Shown: positions 43,065 through 54,685, counted from the stretch's first letter. The stretch is 64,000 nt of DNA from Mycolicibacterium wolinskyi (GCF_002101965.1 NZ_LQQA01000015.1:738950-802949), one strand, 5' to 3'. Numbers and translations: made by a program. The notes: generated by a model not told the origin, from the letters alone.

Positions 43065-43688
43065 TCAGCCGCCCTCGAATTGGTTTCGGCCGAGAGTGTC
43101 GACGAACGTCGGGCCGAGGCGGTCGAGTTCGGTCAGGTAGGTATCGGCCCACGTGCCGAACGGTTGGTGTGCCAGGTACTCGTTGCGGAAGCGGTCGTCC
43201 TCGGACACCTCCGTCGCGCAGAACGCGGGTATCGCGAGATCGACCACGGGTCCGCCCCGTTCGACCTCGGCGAGCACCAGCGGTGCATTGCCGCCGAGAA
43301 AGCGGTCGATGATCCAGCCGTCCTCGCCCAGCCACATCGCATACCGGATCTTGGCGACGACGTGATCGGCGCGGCGCACGATCTGCGCGGCGACCAACGG
43401 ATCGAGATCACGCTCAGCCTCGTAGCGCGTACCCCCGACGGCAGGGCCCTTGGCCGTCATCGTGCCGATCGACTCCTCGCCCAAGAGTTCCACCAGCCGC
43501 CCGGGATCGGTGTCCAATTCGGCCGGAGCGGTGCCCTGCACACGAACCCGGACCGCGTACCCGTCGGAGGCGAACAGGTATGCCTGCACGATCAGCACAG
43601 GCGAGGGATCCGATGCTGCTACGGCAGGCATTTCACGGACGAAGAACTTCCGCTCGAACTCGAAATCACCGGCGCCGGAGTCGGACAT
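43065..43688 (-). CDS. CYTH-domain (triphosphate tunnel) protein
   Basis: 207 residues. The signature FERKFFV near residue 10 (ExExK-like), basic residues in YAVRVRVQG, acidic pairs in YEAERDLD and LVLAEVERGG, and a C-terminal DDRFRNEYLAHQPFG outline the eight-stranded tunnel of CYTH enzymes. Substrates in the family are inorganic triphosphate, nucleoside triphosphates or thiamine triphosphate, bound with Mg. The first motif is less acidic than usual (EFERK), so activity should not be assumed. Cytosolic. Confidence 0.8.
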   Translation of the reverse strand: MSDSGAGDFEFERKFFVREMPAVAASDPSPVLIVQAYLFASDGYAVRVRVQGTAPAELDTDPGRLVELLGEESIGTMTAKGPAVGGTRYEAERDLDPLVAAQIVRRADHVVAKIRYAMWLGEDGWIIDRFLGGNAPLVLAEVERGGPVVDLAIPAFCATEVSEDDRFRNEYLAHQPFGTWADTYLTELDRLGPTFVDTLGRNQFEGG

Positions 43689-43758
43689 GGGTAGACGGTA
43701 GCCCGCCGGATGTCACACGTCAGCGTCTGACGCGGGTTTCAGCAGCGGTAATCCGGTG

Positions 43759-44943
43759 TCACCAGCGCCCGGCGGCCACATCTTCCACCGCATCGGCGGC
43801 ATGGACCGGTCCGCCGCTCGCCTGGATCTCCTCCCGGATGGCGTTGAGACGCAATCTGATCTGCTCCTCGGACGTAACCGCCAGTGCCGCATCGCGAATC
43901 TCGGCGACAGCCGGCAGGTGAGCCTGCAGATGCCGCCCGACACCGAGGGTTTCGAGCCGCGCCGCATTGGCGGGCTGATCGACCGCCTGGGGTAGCGCAA
44001 CCATCGGCACGCCGTACCACAAGCCTTCGGTGCACGAGCCCATGCCGGCGTGGGTGAAAAAGCAGTCGGCGAGCCGCAACACCGCAGGCTGAGGCACGGT
44101 CGGGCACAGCTGAACCCACGGCGGCACGGATCCGAGCTCGTCCGCTCCGGCGCGGCCGGTTGCCAACGTGAGCCGCCAGTCCAGCCCGTCGAGTGCGTCG
44201 ATGACGTTGCGGTATATGTCGGCTCGCTGGGTGTAGGCCGTCCCGAACGCCAGCAGTGCCAGCCGTCCGTCGCCCGGCGGTGAGGTCCAGTCGCGTGGAT
44301 CTTCACGGCGCGGGTCGATGCACGGCCCGACGAATCGATAGCGGTCACCGACACGGTCGGCGTGGCGTTGCATCACGCGAGGAATCAATGCCAGGCAACG
44401 CCGCGGAACCCCGGTGACCTCGTCGAACGTCAGGCCCGATCCCGACGCGGGGAGCCAGTTCTCGAAGGCCTGCCGGTAGGCGACGCCCGTCGGGCTGTTC
44501 AGGATCGGGTCCAGGATTTCGGCCATGTCCTCGTGGTAGGTGTCCCAGGCCACCTCACTCGGCGACAGCTGAGCTGCCGGCACACCCCACTGGGCGGCCG
44601 CGACCGGGCCGGCCATACCGCCGATGTCGTACAGGACGAGGTCGGGACGATCCCGGTCGAGGTGAGCGTGCAGTTGCGGCAGGACGTGAATCGCCTCGTC
44701 GAGAAACATCCGCATGCCCGTGACCGGATCGTTCTCATCACCCCAGGACTCAGGTGCGCCCGGCGCACCCGGCAGCACCGAGCCGCATTCGACGATGTCC
44801 GCACCCGTCGGCCGGGCCAGCCACGCCAGATGCCCGCTGACCAGGTAACTGACCCGGTGACCTCGGTCGACGAGTTCGCGGATCACAGCCAGGTGCGGGT
44901 ACATGTGGCTGGGTGCGGAGGCGGGAACTATCGCGATGTGCAC
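43759..44943 (-). CDS. GT1-family glycosyltransferase (macrolide glycosyltransferase-like)
   Basis: 394 residues from GTG 44943. Two Rossmann domains: N-terminal IVPASAPSHMYPHLAVIRELVDRGH with the His that serves as base in plant and macrolide GT1 enzymes placed near residue 13, and C-terminal FTHAGMGSCTEGLWYGVPMVALPQAVDQPANA, the nucleotide-sugar (PSPG-like) motif. The overall form is that of enzymes that inactivate macrolides by glucosylation; other hydrophobic acceptors are possible. Soluble. It is first in a leftward run with the CYTH and GAP genes and divergent from clpB. Confidence 0.83.
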   Translation of the reverse strand: MHIAIVPASAPSHMYPHLAVIRELVDRGHRVSYLVSGHLAWLARPTGADIVECGSVLPGAPGAPESWGDENDPVTGMRMFLDEAIHVLPQLHAHLDRDRPDLVLYDIGGMAGPVAAAQWGVPAAQLSPSEVAWDTYHEDMAEILDPILNSPTGVAYRQAFENWLPASGSGLTFDEVTGVPRRCLALIPRVMQRHADRVGDRYRFVGPCIDPRREDPRDWTSPPGDGRLALLAFGTAYTQRADIYRNVIDALDGLDWRLTLATGRAGADELGSVPPWVQLCPTVPQPAVLRLADCFFTHAGMGSCTEGLWYGVPMVALPQAVDQPANAARLETLGVGRHLQAHLPAVAEIRDAALAVTSEEQIRLRLNAIREEIQASGGPVHAADAVEDVAAGRW

Positions 44944-44976
44944 TCAGCCGATTGTGCCCGGTCGAAAATTTCTAAA

Positions 44977-44997
44977 GTTGAGCGGAACAGACTCAAC
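44977..44997 (+). promoter_or_regulatory. HAIR box (HspR operator) of clpB
   Basis: GTTGAGC-N7-ACTCAAC matches the HspR repeat CTTGAGT-N7-ACTCAAG with changes only at the outer and one inner position. It is 57 bp upstream of clpB and overlaps the SigH-type -35, so HspR would directly occlude that promoter. Confidence 0.82.
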
Positions 44998-45009
44998 CTT
45001 GACTGCGTT
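44984..45009 (+). promoter_or_regulatory. SigH/SigE-type promoter of clpB
   Basis: GGAACA (44984-44989) and CGTT (45006-45009), 16 bases apart, exactly as upstream of dnaK. Oxidative/heat sigma control of clpB agrees with what is known in M. tuberculosis. Confidence 0.65.
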
Positions 45010-45053
45010 GAACATCACGACAAGCATTTTCTCTACACGGAAAGGGAGGTGTC

Positions 45054-47600
<2,547 letters not shown>

Positions 47601-47613
47601 GTCGGTAGCGAGA

Positions 47614-47645
47614 AGCCCCGCCACACCCGTGTGGCGGGGCTTTTT
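47614..47645 (+). terminator. Rho-independent terminator of clpB
   Basis: AGCCCCGCCACA pairs with TGTGGCGGGGCT around a four-base loop, followed by TTTTT. It starts 14 bp after the clpB stop. Confidence 0.92.
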
Positions 47646-47659
47646 CGTGCGTGTGCGTC

Positions 47660-47680
47660 ACGAGTGTGCACGCTCGGCAG
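47660..47680 (+). repeat. Copy B (single arm) of the GAGTGTG element
   Basis: CACGAGTGTGCACGCTCGGC matches the sequence starting at 51539 at all but one base. It lies in the 187-bp gap between the clpB terminator and the HD-domain gene. The rest of that gap shows no gene. Confidence 0.5.
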
Positions 47681-47787
47681 GCGCTGTCCACTTTTGAGGG
47701 ATTCCTGGCCGAACGAAGGCGGCGCACCACACATGGCGGCGAGAAGCATGGATGTCAGACAGTTCGCCAACCAGAAAGCGCAAAACC

Positions 47788-48426
47788 ATGTCAGAAGCCA
47801 TTGCCGGCATTGAAGTCCCGGATACCGCGGCGGTCGCCGAGGCGACACGTCTCGTTCAGCAGACCATCACGCCGCTCATCTACCACCACTCGTGCCGGGT
47901 GTTCTTCTTCGGCCAGATTCACGCTCAGCGGCTCGGCGTGACACCGGATCCCGAACTGCTGTACCTGGCGGCCATGTTCCATGACACCGGTCTTGTGACG
48001 CCGTTCTCCGATACCGAACAGCGTTTCGAGGTCGACGGCGCCGATCATGGGCGCAAGTTCCTGCTTGACCGCGGATTCTCGGCCGTGGCTGCCGATATCG
48101 TGTGGACGGCCATCGCACTGCACACGACGCCAGGCATCCCTGGCCGAATGGGCCCCGAGATCGCCGCGACACACCTCGGGGTGCTGACCGACGTGGTCGG
48201 GTTCGGTCTGGATTGTCTGCACCAGGACCAAGTGGACGAAATACTGGCCGTTCATCCGCGGGGCGACTTCAAGAACGAGTTCTTGAGCGCGTATTTCGAC
48301 GGGTTCAAGAATCGCCCGGAGACGACACTCGGAACGGTGAACTCCGATGTCCTGGAGCACTTCATCCCCGACTTCCGGCGTGTCACGACCGTCGAGCGCA
48401 TTCTCGGCTCGCCCTGGCCGAGCTGA
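47788..48426 (+). CDS. HD-domain hydrolase (cyanamide hydratase-like)
   Basis: 212 residues from ATG 47788; an in-frame ATG at 47752 would add 12 residues and neither has a strong Shine-Dalgarno. The HD metal site is seen as YHHSCRVFFFG, the adjacent His-Asp in AAMFHDTGLV, DGADHGRKFL and AIALHTTPG, with WTAIALHTTPGIPGRMGPEIA typical of the cyanamide hydratase-like HD group. Likely metal-dependent hydrolysis of a small nitrogenous compound. First of four rightward accessory genes. Confidence 0.8.
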   Translation: MSEAIAGIEVPDTAAVAEATRLVQQTITPLIYHHSCRVFFFGQIHAQRLGVTPDPELLYLAAMFHDTGLVTPFSDTEQRFEVDGADHGRKFLLDRGFSAVAADIVWTAIALHTTPGIPGRMGPEIAATHLGVLTDVVGFGLDCLHQDQVDEILAVHPRGDFKNEFLSAYFDGFKNRPETTLGTVNSDVLEHFIPDFRRVTTVERILGSPWPS

Positions 48427-48450
48427 CCGGTTCAACCTGAGGAGCCCACG

Positions 48451-49155
48451 ATGAACGGTTCATTTCCTTCGGTGCTCATCGTGCATGGCGCCTGGCACAA
48501 GCCCGAGCACTTTCGCCTCCTCGTCGACGAACTCTCGGATCTCGACGTACGTACCGTGCGGTTGACAAGCAGCGGCGACGATCCCGCCGTGCTCGGCGAT
48601 ATGTACGCCGATGCCGAGGTGATCGCACAAGCCGTCACAGCTGTTGACGGGCCAGTCGTCGTGGTCGCTCATTCCTACGGCGGCATACCCACCACGCAGG
48701 CGTTGGCCAACGTGCCGAATGTCCGAAAGATTGTCTATCTCGCCTCGTTTCAACTGGAGGCCGGCGAATCGCTGCTCTCGCAGAACCCAGATGGTGTGCT
48801 GTGGCCGTGGACCAGGCTCCGTCACCGGGACGGCATCGAAGACTTCGTCGAGGTATTGACGCCGCAGGAGGTGTTCTACAACGATCTCGACGACGCCACT
48901 GCGGAGTTCGCCGTCAGCGAGATGGGTTACCAGTCTTACTCTTCCATGCGGCAGCCACTGACCGAGACGGCGTGGAAGACGATACCGAGCACCTACATCG
49001 TCTGCGAAGCCGACAACTCGATCCCTGTCACCGCGCAGGAGCGGATGGCTGAGCACGCCGATGAGGTCTATTGGATGAACACGTCGCACTCCCCGTTTCT
49101 GTCTCAACCCGCAGCGCTCGCCCAGCTCCTGCGTGGTCTGTTCGCCAACGCATGA
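48451..49155 (+). CDS. Alpha/beta-hydrolase
   Basis: 234 residues. Oxyanion-hole region VLIVHGAWHKPEHF, nucleophile Ser in VVVAHSYGGIP, acid in CEADNSIPV and His in WMNTSHSPFL complete the triad. It resembles small esterases of the hydroxynitrile lyase / methylesterase type. No signal peptide. Preceded by CTGAGGAG, 24 bp after the HD gene. Confidence 0.83.
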   Translation: MNGSFPSVLIVHGAWHKPEHFRLLVDELSDLDVRTVRLTSSGDDPAVLGDMYADAEVIAQAVTAVDGPVVVVAHSYGGIPTTQALANVPNVRKIVYLASFQLEAGESLLSQNPDGVLWPWTRLRHRDGIEDFVEVLTPQEVFYNDLDDATAEFAVSEMGYQSYSSMRQPLTETAWKTIPSTYIVCEADNSIPVTAQERMAEHADEVYWMNTSHSPFLSQPAALAQLLRGLFANA

Positions 49156-49188
49156 GCCATGGCACCTACCTAGGAGGAGGGAAAATCT

Positions 49189-50118
49189 ATGCAAGCCATC
49201 ACGATTCGAGACCGTGACGCCGGTATCGATGGACTCACCCTGACTGACTTGCCCTATCCCCACGCCGCTGAGAATGATGTCATCGTCCGAGTTCACGCGG
49301 CGGGCTTCACGCCCGGCGAACTCGACTGGCCCGCCACGTGGGCCGATCGCGCCGGCCGTGACCGCACGCCATCTGTCCCCGGTCACGAGTTATCGGGTGT
49401 CGTAGCCGAATTGGGATACGGCACCACGGGGCTCACTGTCGGCCAACGGGTTTTCGGCCTCACCGACTGGGCCCGCGACGGCTCGCTTGCCGAATACACC
49501 GCGGTCGAGGCGCGTAACCTGGCGCCTCTCCCCTCGGATATCGACCACACTGTGGCAGCAGCGCTGCCGATTTCCGGGTTGACGGCATGGCAAGGGTTGT
49601 TCGTCCATGCGGGACTCGCGGCAGGTCAAACGGTCGTTGTTCACGGCGCCGCCGGGGGAGTGGGTTCAATCGCAGTCCAGCTTGCCCGAGAGGTCGGCGC
49701 TCAGGTGATCGGCACCGGGCGGTCTGACGACCGCGACATCGTAATTGGCCTCGGGGCCCAGGCTTTCGTGGATCTCGAGGCCGACCGTTTGGAGGACATC
49801 GGCGATGTGGATCTCGTATTCGACGTCATCGGAGGCGAAATCCTCACGCGCTCAACCGCACTGGTACGCCCCGGCGGCACCGTCGTGACCATCGCCGAGC
49901 CGCCGACGGTGCAGCCCAAGGACGGGCGGGCGATCTTCTTCGTCGTCGAACCCGACCGCGCGCAGCTCGCCGACCTGGCTCAGCGTGTGCGGGGCGGACG
50001 GCTCACTCCCATCGTCGGTGCGGTGCGTCCCCTCGCCCACACGGCCGACGCGTTCGCACGGCATCGGCGCAATCCGGGCAAAACGATCATCCAGGTGCAC
50101 GAAGGAGCCGGTAAATGA
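49189..50118 (+). CDS. NADPH-dependent zinc-independent MDR oxidoreductase (quinone oxidoreductase-like)
   Basis: 309 residues of the medium-chain dehydrogenase/reductase family: PGHELSGVVAELG, the Rossmann motif VHGAAGGVGSIAVQLAREVGAQVIGTG and a C-terminal catalytic-domain strand ending KTIIQVHEG. Structural-zinc cysteines are absent, so it belongs to the zinc-free quinone reductase/enoyl reductase-like group. AGGAGGG precedes the ATG. Overlaps the cupin gene start (ATGA). Confidence 0.85.
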   Translation: MQAITIRDRDAGIDGLTLTDLPYPHAAENDVIVRVHAAGFTPGELDWPATWADRAGRDRTPSVPGHELSGVVAELGYGTTGLTVGQRVFGLTDWARDGSLAEYTAVEARNLAPLPSDIDHTVAAALPISGLTAWQGLFVHAGLAAGQTVVVHGAAGGVGSIAVQLAREVGAQVIGTGRSDDRDIVIGLGAQAFVDLEADRLEDIGDVDLVFDVIGGEILTRSTALVRPGGTVVTIAEPPTVQPKDGRAIFFVVEPDRAQLADLAQRVRGGRLTPIVGAVRPLAHTADAFARHRRNPGKTIIQVHEGAGK

Positions 50119-50540
50119 TCGCCAAGGGCCTGCTGGCGGCTGCCGTCGCGGCCACGATCGTCGGCAGTGCTCCCATCGCGAACTCGGAGCCCGCTCTGGC
50201 TGGTTCGGAGACCTTGTCACCCCTACTCCAACAAGCGCTACCGAACGTCGCAGGCAAGACCTTCGCGTCGGCGATCGTCACGTTCCCGCCGGGCGCACAC
50301 GCGGCGCCCCACCGCCACGGCGACGCGTTCGTCTACGCCTATGTGCTCGAAGGCGCGGTGAGCAGCCAGCTCGAAGGGGAGCCCGGACATGTCTACCGGC
50401 AAGGCGAGAACTGGTCCGAGCAGCCGGGCGTCCACCACGTCACCACCGAGAAGATCAGCTCAACCGATCCAGCAAAGCTGCTGGTGGTCTTCATCGCCAC
50501 CACCGGTGAACAACTCAAGGTCGATGACCCACAGGGTTAG
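50115..50540 (+). CDS. Exported cupin-domain protein
   Basis: 141 residues. A signal peptide (MIAKGLLAAAVAATIVGSAPIANSEPALA) is followed by a single cupin barrel with metal-binding motif 1 FPPGAHAAPHRHGDAFVYAYVLEG and motif 2 PGVHHVTTE. The His residues for a metal are present. It is a secreted small-molecule-binding or dioxygenase-like protein with unknown substrate. Last gene of this rightward unit; its stop overlaps the stop of the convergent AraC-type gene. Confidence 0.8.
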   Translation: MIAKGLLAAAVAATIVGSAPIANSEPALAGSETLSPLLQQALPNVAGKTFASAIVTFPPGAHAAPHRHGDAFVYAYVLEGAVSSQLEGEPGHVYRQGENWSEQPGVHHVTTEKISSTDPAKLLVVFIATTGEQLKVDDPQG

Positions 50541-51535
50541 GCGCCCGAGTTGGCGCGACGAGCGGTACTGAACCGGCGTTGGTAGGCCGCCGGGCTGATC
50601 GACAGCTTTCTCGCGAACACCCGTCGCATGCTCTCGTAGCTCGGGAAGCCGGCGCGAGCCGCTGCCTGGGTCGCGGTATGTCCTTGGTCGAGCAGTGCTC
50701 TGGCCATGTCGAAACGGATGGTCTCGACGTATCGCGCTGGTGTGGTGGACAGTTCATCGCGGAAGAGCCTGGTGAGATGCCGCGTGCTCACGTTGAGATG
50801 CTTCGCGAGCTCAGCGAGCGAATGGTCGCCTTGCGGGTCCGCCGTCACCAAGTCGATGACCTGTCGAAGGGCTGGAGAACGAGGCGGCGGACCTTGCAGA
50901 GGAGCCGAGAACTGTGACTGGCCACCGGAACGCTGCATGTACACCACCAGCGCGCGGGCGACGTCGCGGGTCAGCTCTGGCCCGTGGTCTTTTTCGACCA
51001 GTGCGAGGGCCAGGTCGATCCCGGCCGTCACGCCCGCCGACGTGTATGTGTTGCCGTCACGGACGTAGATCGCATCGGGTTCGACTTGGCACGTCGGGCA
51101 CCGGGCGGCGAGTTCGCGCGCGACGTTCCAGTGTGTGGTCGCACGCTTGCCGCCGAGGAGCCCGGCGGCGGCGAGGATGAACGCGCCCGTGCAGATCGAC
51201 GCAACGCGGCGGGCTCCGGTGGCCGGAACCCCTGCGGCTTCGGCCAAAGTCGAAGGCACCGGTGTGCGCGGATAGTTGTCGGAGCCGGGCACCAGATATG
51301 TGTCGGCAGCAGGCTCGACGCATACGTCGTGATCGACTGCGATTCCGAAACCCAGGTTGGACGTGACGTTCTCACCCGTCGGCGACAACAGCACGATCTC
51401 GTAGTCGGCACCGAATCGGTTCGCCGTCTTGAACACCTCCGCCGGACCCGCGACATCCAACAGTGTTACTCCGTCGTAGACGAGAATCGCGACGCGGCGC
51501 GGACCCGACCGCGTGACAGTGGTCGACGCAGGCAT
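50537..51535 (-). CDS. GlxA-type AraC-family regulator (DJ-1/PfpI domain plus AraC HTH)
   Basis: 332 residues from ATG 51535. The N-terminal glutamine-amidotransferase-like domain (VAILVYDGVTLLDVAGPAEVF, the nucleophile-elbow SICTGAFILAAAG with Cys) is a ligand sensor, and the C-terminal AraC domain has two helix-turn-helix motifs (SLAELAKHLNVSTRHLTRLF, TQAAARAGFPSYESMRRVF). Members control catabolic or stress genes. The adjacent HD/hydrolase/MDR/cupin unit converges on it and may be its target. Confidence 0.87.
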   Translation of the reverse strand: MPASTTVTRSGPRRVAILVYDGVTLLDVAGPAEVFKTANRFGADYEIVLLSPTGENVTSNLGFGIAVDHDVCVEPAADTYLVPGSDNYPRTPVPSTLAEAAGVPATGARRVASICTGAFILAAAGLLGGKRATTHWNVARELAARCPTCQVEPDAIYVRDGNTYTSAGVTAGIDLALALVEKDHGPELTRDVARALVVYMQRSGGQSQFSAPLQGPPPRSPALRQVIDLVTADPQGDHSLAELAKHLNVSTRHLTRLFRDELSTTPARYVETIRFDMARALLDQGHTATQAAARAGFPSYESMRRVFARKLSISPAAYQRRFSTARRANSGA

Positions 51536-51538
51536 AAC

Positions 51539-51625
51539 CACGAGTGTGCACGCTTGGCACCGAGCGTGCGTCAGGGTCGGCCACGAAGCCGTATGTCCGC
51601 CGTGGGCGCACACTCGACGCCCAGG
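51539..51625. repeat. Intergenic imperfect palindrome, copy C of the GAGTGTG/CACACTC element
   Basis: GAGTGTG (51542-51548) is inverted against CACACTC (51609-51615). The left arm matches copy B (47660) and the right arm matches copy A (42284-42307), showing that all three are one element. It fills the 162-bp divergent gap between the AraC-type gene and the LLM gene. Confidence 0.6.
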
Positions 51626-51697
51626 CAAAAATGGACTTGCTGGTCCAATAAAGTCGCGCCACCATGGCCGTAACGGCGAACAACACGGAGGCGCTCG

Positions 51698-52570
51698 ATG
51701 AAACTCGGAAAATACGGCGTGTGGCAGCCGGCGTATGCGACCACACCGGACATGGCCAAACATCTGGAGAGTCTTGGGTTTACGGCGCTGTGGCTGGGTG
51801 GTCCGGAAGTCGACCTCGCCGGGATGGACGATATCCTCGCGGCCACCGACCATCTGGTGGTAGGCACCAGCATCTACAACATCTACCGCGGTGACGCGGC
51901 GACGTTGGCGGACGCGTATCGGCGGATCGAGGACAAATTCCCTGAGCGGCTGCTTGTCGGCATCGGCGTGGGTCATCCAGAGCAGACGAAAGGCTATGGC
52001 CCGCCACTGGCGACGTTGAAGGCGTTCCTTGACGAACTCGACACCCGAGGATTCCCGCAGGAGCGACGTGCGCTGGCCGCACTGGGCCCCAAGATGCTGG
52101 ATCTGGCCCGCGAGCGCACAGGCGGATCAGTGCCGTATCTCGTCACACCCGAGCACACCAGGAGATCCAGGCAAGCACTGGGGCCGCAGAGATTCCTTGC
52201 CCCGGAACAGAAGGTGGTGCTCGAATCGGATGCCGCTCGGGCCCGCGCGCTGGCCCGGCCGCGAATCAAGCACCCCTACCTGGGCCTGGTCAACTACCGA
52301 AACAATTTGCGCCGGCTGGGATTCACCGATGAGGATCTCGCCGGTGACGGCAGTGACCGCCTGGTCGATGCCCTTACCGTTCACGGCGAACCCGCCGAGA
52401 TCGCCCGAGGGGTGCGAGCGCATCTCGATGCAGGCGCCGATCACGTTCAGATCCAACTGGTCAGTGCGAATTCGGCACCGCACCCGCAGATGCCCGAGGT
52501 GCTGCTGCAGGTGTACGACAACGCCGCCATGCGCCTGTACGAATCGCTTGCCGAGGCCCTGGAGATCTAG
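51698..52570 (+). CDS. LLM-class F420-dependent oxidoreductase (TIGR03620-like)
   Basis: 290 residues. Luciferase-like barrel with TALWLGGPEVDLAGMDDILAATDHLVVGTSIYNIY, LLVGIGVGHPEQTKGYG, ALGPKMLDLARERTGGSVPYLVTPEHT and GADHVQIQLV. It is a paralogue of the gene at 60958, with the same order of motifs. Substrate unknown. ATG 51698 follows ACGGAGG. It converges on the DapB-like gene. Confidence 0.86.
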   Translation: MKLGKYGVWQPAYATTPDMAKHLESLGFTALWLGGPEVDLAGMDDILAATDHLVVGTSIYNIYRGDAATLADAYRRIEDKFPERLLVGIGVGHPEQTKGYGPPLATLKAFLDELDTRGFPQERRALAALGPKMLDLARERTGGSVPYLVTPEHTRRSRQALGPQRFLAPEQKVVLESDAARARALARPRIKHPYLGLVNYRNNLRRLGFTDEDLAGDGSDRLVDALTVHGEPAEIARGVRAHLDAGADHVQIQLVSANSAPHPQMPEVLLQVYDNAAMRLYESLAEALEI

Positions 52571-52577
52571 CCGGATT

Positions 52578-53657
52578 TCACAGTGCGAACCGCCCGGCGA
52601 AGCCACGCAGCGGAACGTCGGCACTCGTCAGCAGCCCGGGCGGGGCCTTGGCCACCGACGCGATCGCGTTGAGCGCGGGCAGGCCCGTCACGGTCATGCC
52701 GATCGAGGCGAAGGAATCCGGATCGGAAAGGTCCACACCGGGTTTCGGGAAGATCATGTGCTTGTTGTAGACGCACGGATCGCCCTTGATCTGAGTGATG
52801 TAGCAGCCCTTGATATCCCAGCTCGGATCGGTGTGCGGGGTCATCTGCCATTCGAGGTGGGTCTCGACGCGCGGCACACCGTCGATCATGCCCTGGTACT
52901 TGATGTAGTTGCCGCCCAGCGATCCCTTCGGCAGCTTGTACCAGCCCAGGTCGACGTCCTTGGTGCACGCCCCGAGCTCGTAGGTGAACTTCACCTCGTC
53001 GAGCGTCAGCCCGAAGCAGTCGGCCATCATCAGGACGCTGTCGGCGAACACCCGGGTGTACTTCTCGAGCTTGCCGGGGATCGACGGGTCGTCGACCGGA
53101 AGCCCGTAGCCGACCTCGATCCAGGTGTCGCGGCTGTGATGGCATGACACATCGACGGATTCGATCGTGGTGACGTTCTCGATCTCGGCGACGTCGGCCG
53201 AGCAGACCACGCCGAGGATCTGGTTGAGTCCGGGATTCATGCCGGTGCCGTAGAACGTCGACCCGCCTTTCTCACACGCCTCGGCGAGCAACTGGGACAC
53301 GGGCTTGCCCGACGGGTGGGGATGATTGGTGTCGCGGTGCCAGCCGGTGATCCAGTCGGCGGTTGTGACGATATTGATGCCTGCCTCAAGGACTTTGACG
53401 TAGAGATCCTCGTCAGGGAACACGCCGTGGAATGTCAGGACGTCGGGGCGTGCGGCGATGATGTCGTCGATCGAGCCCGTGGCGGTGACCCCGACGGGTT
53501 CGATACCGGCGATCTCACCGGCGTCACGGCCTACCTTTTCGGGTGTGTAGCAATGCAATCCGATGAGCTCGAGGTCGGGGCGCTTGACGATGCGCTTGAT
53601 CATCTCGGTGCCGACGTTGCCCGTCGCGACCTGGAATACGCGAACCTTCGAAGTCAC
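52578..53657 (-). CDS. DapB-like NAD(P)-binding reductase (2,4-diaminopentanoate dehydrogenase-like)
   Basis: 359 residues from GTG 53657, overlapping the Rieske-gene stop (GTGA). Rossmann start VRVFQVATGNVGTEMIKRIV and the DapB-type middle (TFHGVFPDEDLYVKVLEAGINIVTTADW, GGSTFYGTGMNPG) define a dihydrodipicolinate-reductase-like fold, but there is no lysine pathway context and the C-terminal half is unlike true DapB. Mycobacteria carry several such proteins next to steroid or lipid genes. Because it is coupled to a KshA-like oxygenase, a role in breakdown of a steroid-like or ring compound is likely. Confidence 0.78.
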   Translation of the reverse strand: MTSKVRVFQVATGNVGTEMIKRIVKRPDLELIGLHCYTPEKVGRDAGEIAGIEPVGVTATGSIDDIIAARPDVLTFHGVFPDEDLYVKVLEAGINIVTTADWITGWHRDTNHPHPSGKPVSQLLAEACEKGGSTFYGTGMNPGLNQILGVVCSADVAEIENVTTIESVDVSCHHSRDTWIEVGYGLPVDDPSIPGKLEKYTRVFADSVLMMADCFGLTLDEVKFTYELGACTKDVDLGWYKLPKGSLGGNYIKYQGMIDGVPRVETHLEWQMTPHTDPSWDIKGCYITQIKGDPCVYNKHMIFPKPGVDLSDPDSFASIGMTVTGLPALNAIASVAKAPPGLLTSADVPLRGFAGRFAL

Positions 53658-54685
53658 AGGGTGTCTGCCTTTCGTACACGTGCAAGGTCTGCGGCACTTC
53701 CACCACGACCGTCTGGATAGAACTGCATGGCCCACTTGCGGATTGCGGTGAAGCCCTCGTACTCGGCGGTCGCCAACGCGGGCGGATCGGAGTAGCGCTG
53801 GTGTGACCAGATATGGATGTCCTGGGTGAACTGCCGGATCACTTCGTCGCCGAACTCGGCGGCCTTCGCGGCGGCACGGGCAGTGTCCTTGCCTGGTGTG
53901 CGCCCGATGTAGACCATGAACCGAACGTCGGACGTGGACTCGTCGATCGGGGTGACGGCTGAGATCGTGCGGTTGTCGATCATGCCCCAGCTCTTGGTGA
54001 CCGCAATGCCGAGACCGCCGTTGATGGCCTCGACGCCACTGCGCACGTCGTCGATGGTCTGGTTCTCGTCGCCTTCGAACGTGATCGTGAAATCCACGTA
54101 GGACACCGGATCGGCGAAGTCGTGGCGCGTGAACACCGGCACGATCGGCGTCTGGTGCACGAACTTGAAGTGCGCGAAATCCACGCCGTTCTCCAACACA
54201 TACTGCGGATGCAGTTCGAGCGCTTCGCGATACAGCCGCTGCTGCGGGTAGTAGTCGGCGGCGCTGCTGCCGTCGGCGAAGGACGCGAACACGTCCGGTG
54301 CGTCGAAGAACGGCTCGCGGCATTCGATGTCGTGCCAGATGTAGATGGCCTCGTTGCGCTCGACGACTGGATAGGTCTTCATGCGTCTGCCGCGGTTGGG
54401 CCGGTCCTGATAGGGGATGCAGACGTTGCGGCCCTCGGCGTTCCATTGCCAGCCGTGGAACGGGCATTGGATGACCTCACCGACGACGTGTCCGCCGAAA
54501 CCCAGGTGTGCGCCGAGGTGTTCGCAGTAGGCGTTCATGACCGTGACCTGGCCCGAATCCGACCGCCAGGCGACCATTTCCTCGCCGAAGTACTTCATCG
54601 CGTGGACGTCGCCGATAGCGACCTCGTCCGACCAGGCGACCTGAAACCAGCCCGTCGGTTTCATCGACAGCGGTGGCTTGGCCAT
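53654..54685 (-). CDS. Rieske non-heme iron oxygenase (KshA-like)
   Basis: 343 residues from ATG 54685. The Rieske motif CEHLGAH (C-x-H) and CPFHGW (C-x2-H) holds the 2Fe-2S centre near residues 53-75, and the mononuclear iron site NGVDFAHFKFVHQT follows near 165-178. The sequence is of the 3-ketosteroid 9-alpha-hydroxylase / Rieske oxygenase group. No reductase partner (KshB) is encoded nearby, so it must borrow one. Divergent from a TetR gene that likely controls it. Confidence 0.86.
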   Translation of the reverse strand: MAKPPLSMKPTGWFQVAWSDEVAIGDVHAMKYFGEEMVAWRSDSGQVTVMNAYCEHLGAHLGFGGHVVGEVIQCPFHGWQWNAEGRNVCIPYQDRPNRGRRMKTYPVVERNEAIYIWHDIECREPFFDAPDVFASFADGSSAADYYPQQRLYREALELHPQYVLENGVDFAHFKFVHQTPIVPVFTRHDFADPVSYVDFTITFEGDENQTIDDVRSGVEAINGGLGIAVTKSWGMIDNRTISAVTPIDESTSDVRFMVYIGRTPGKDTARAAAKAAEFGDEVIRQFTQDIHIWSHQRYSDPPALATAEYEGFTAIRKWAMQFYPDGRGGSAADLARVRKADTL

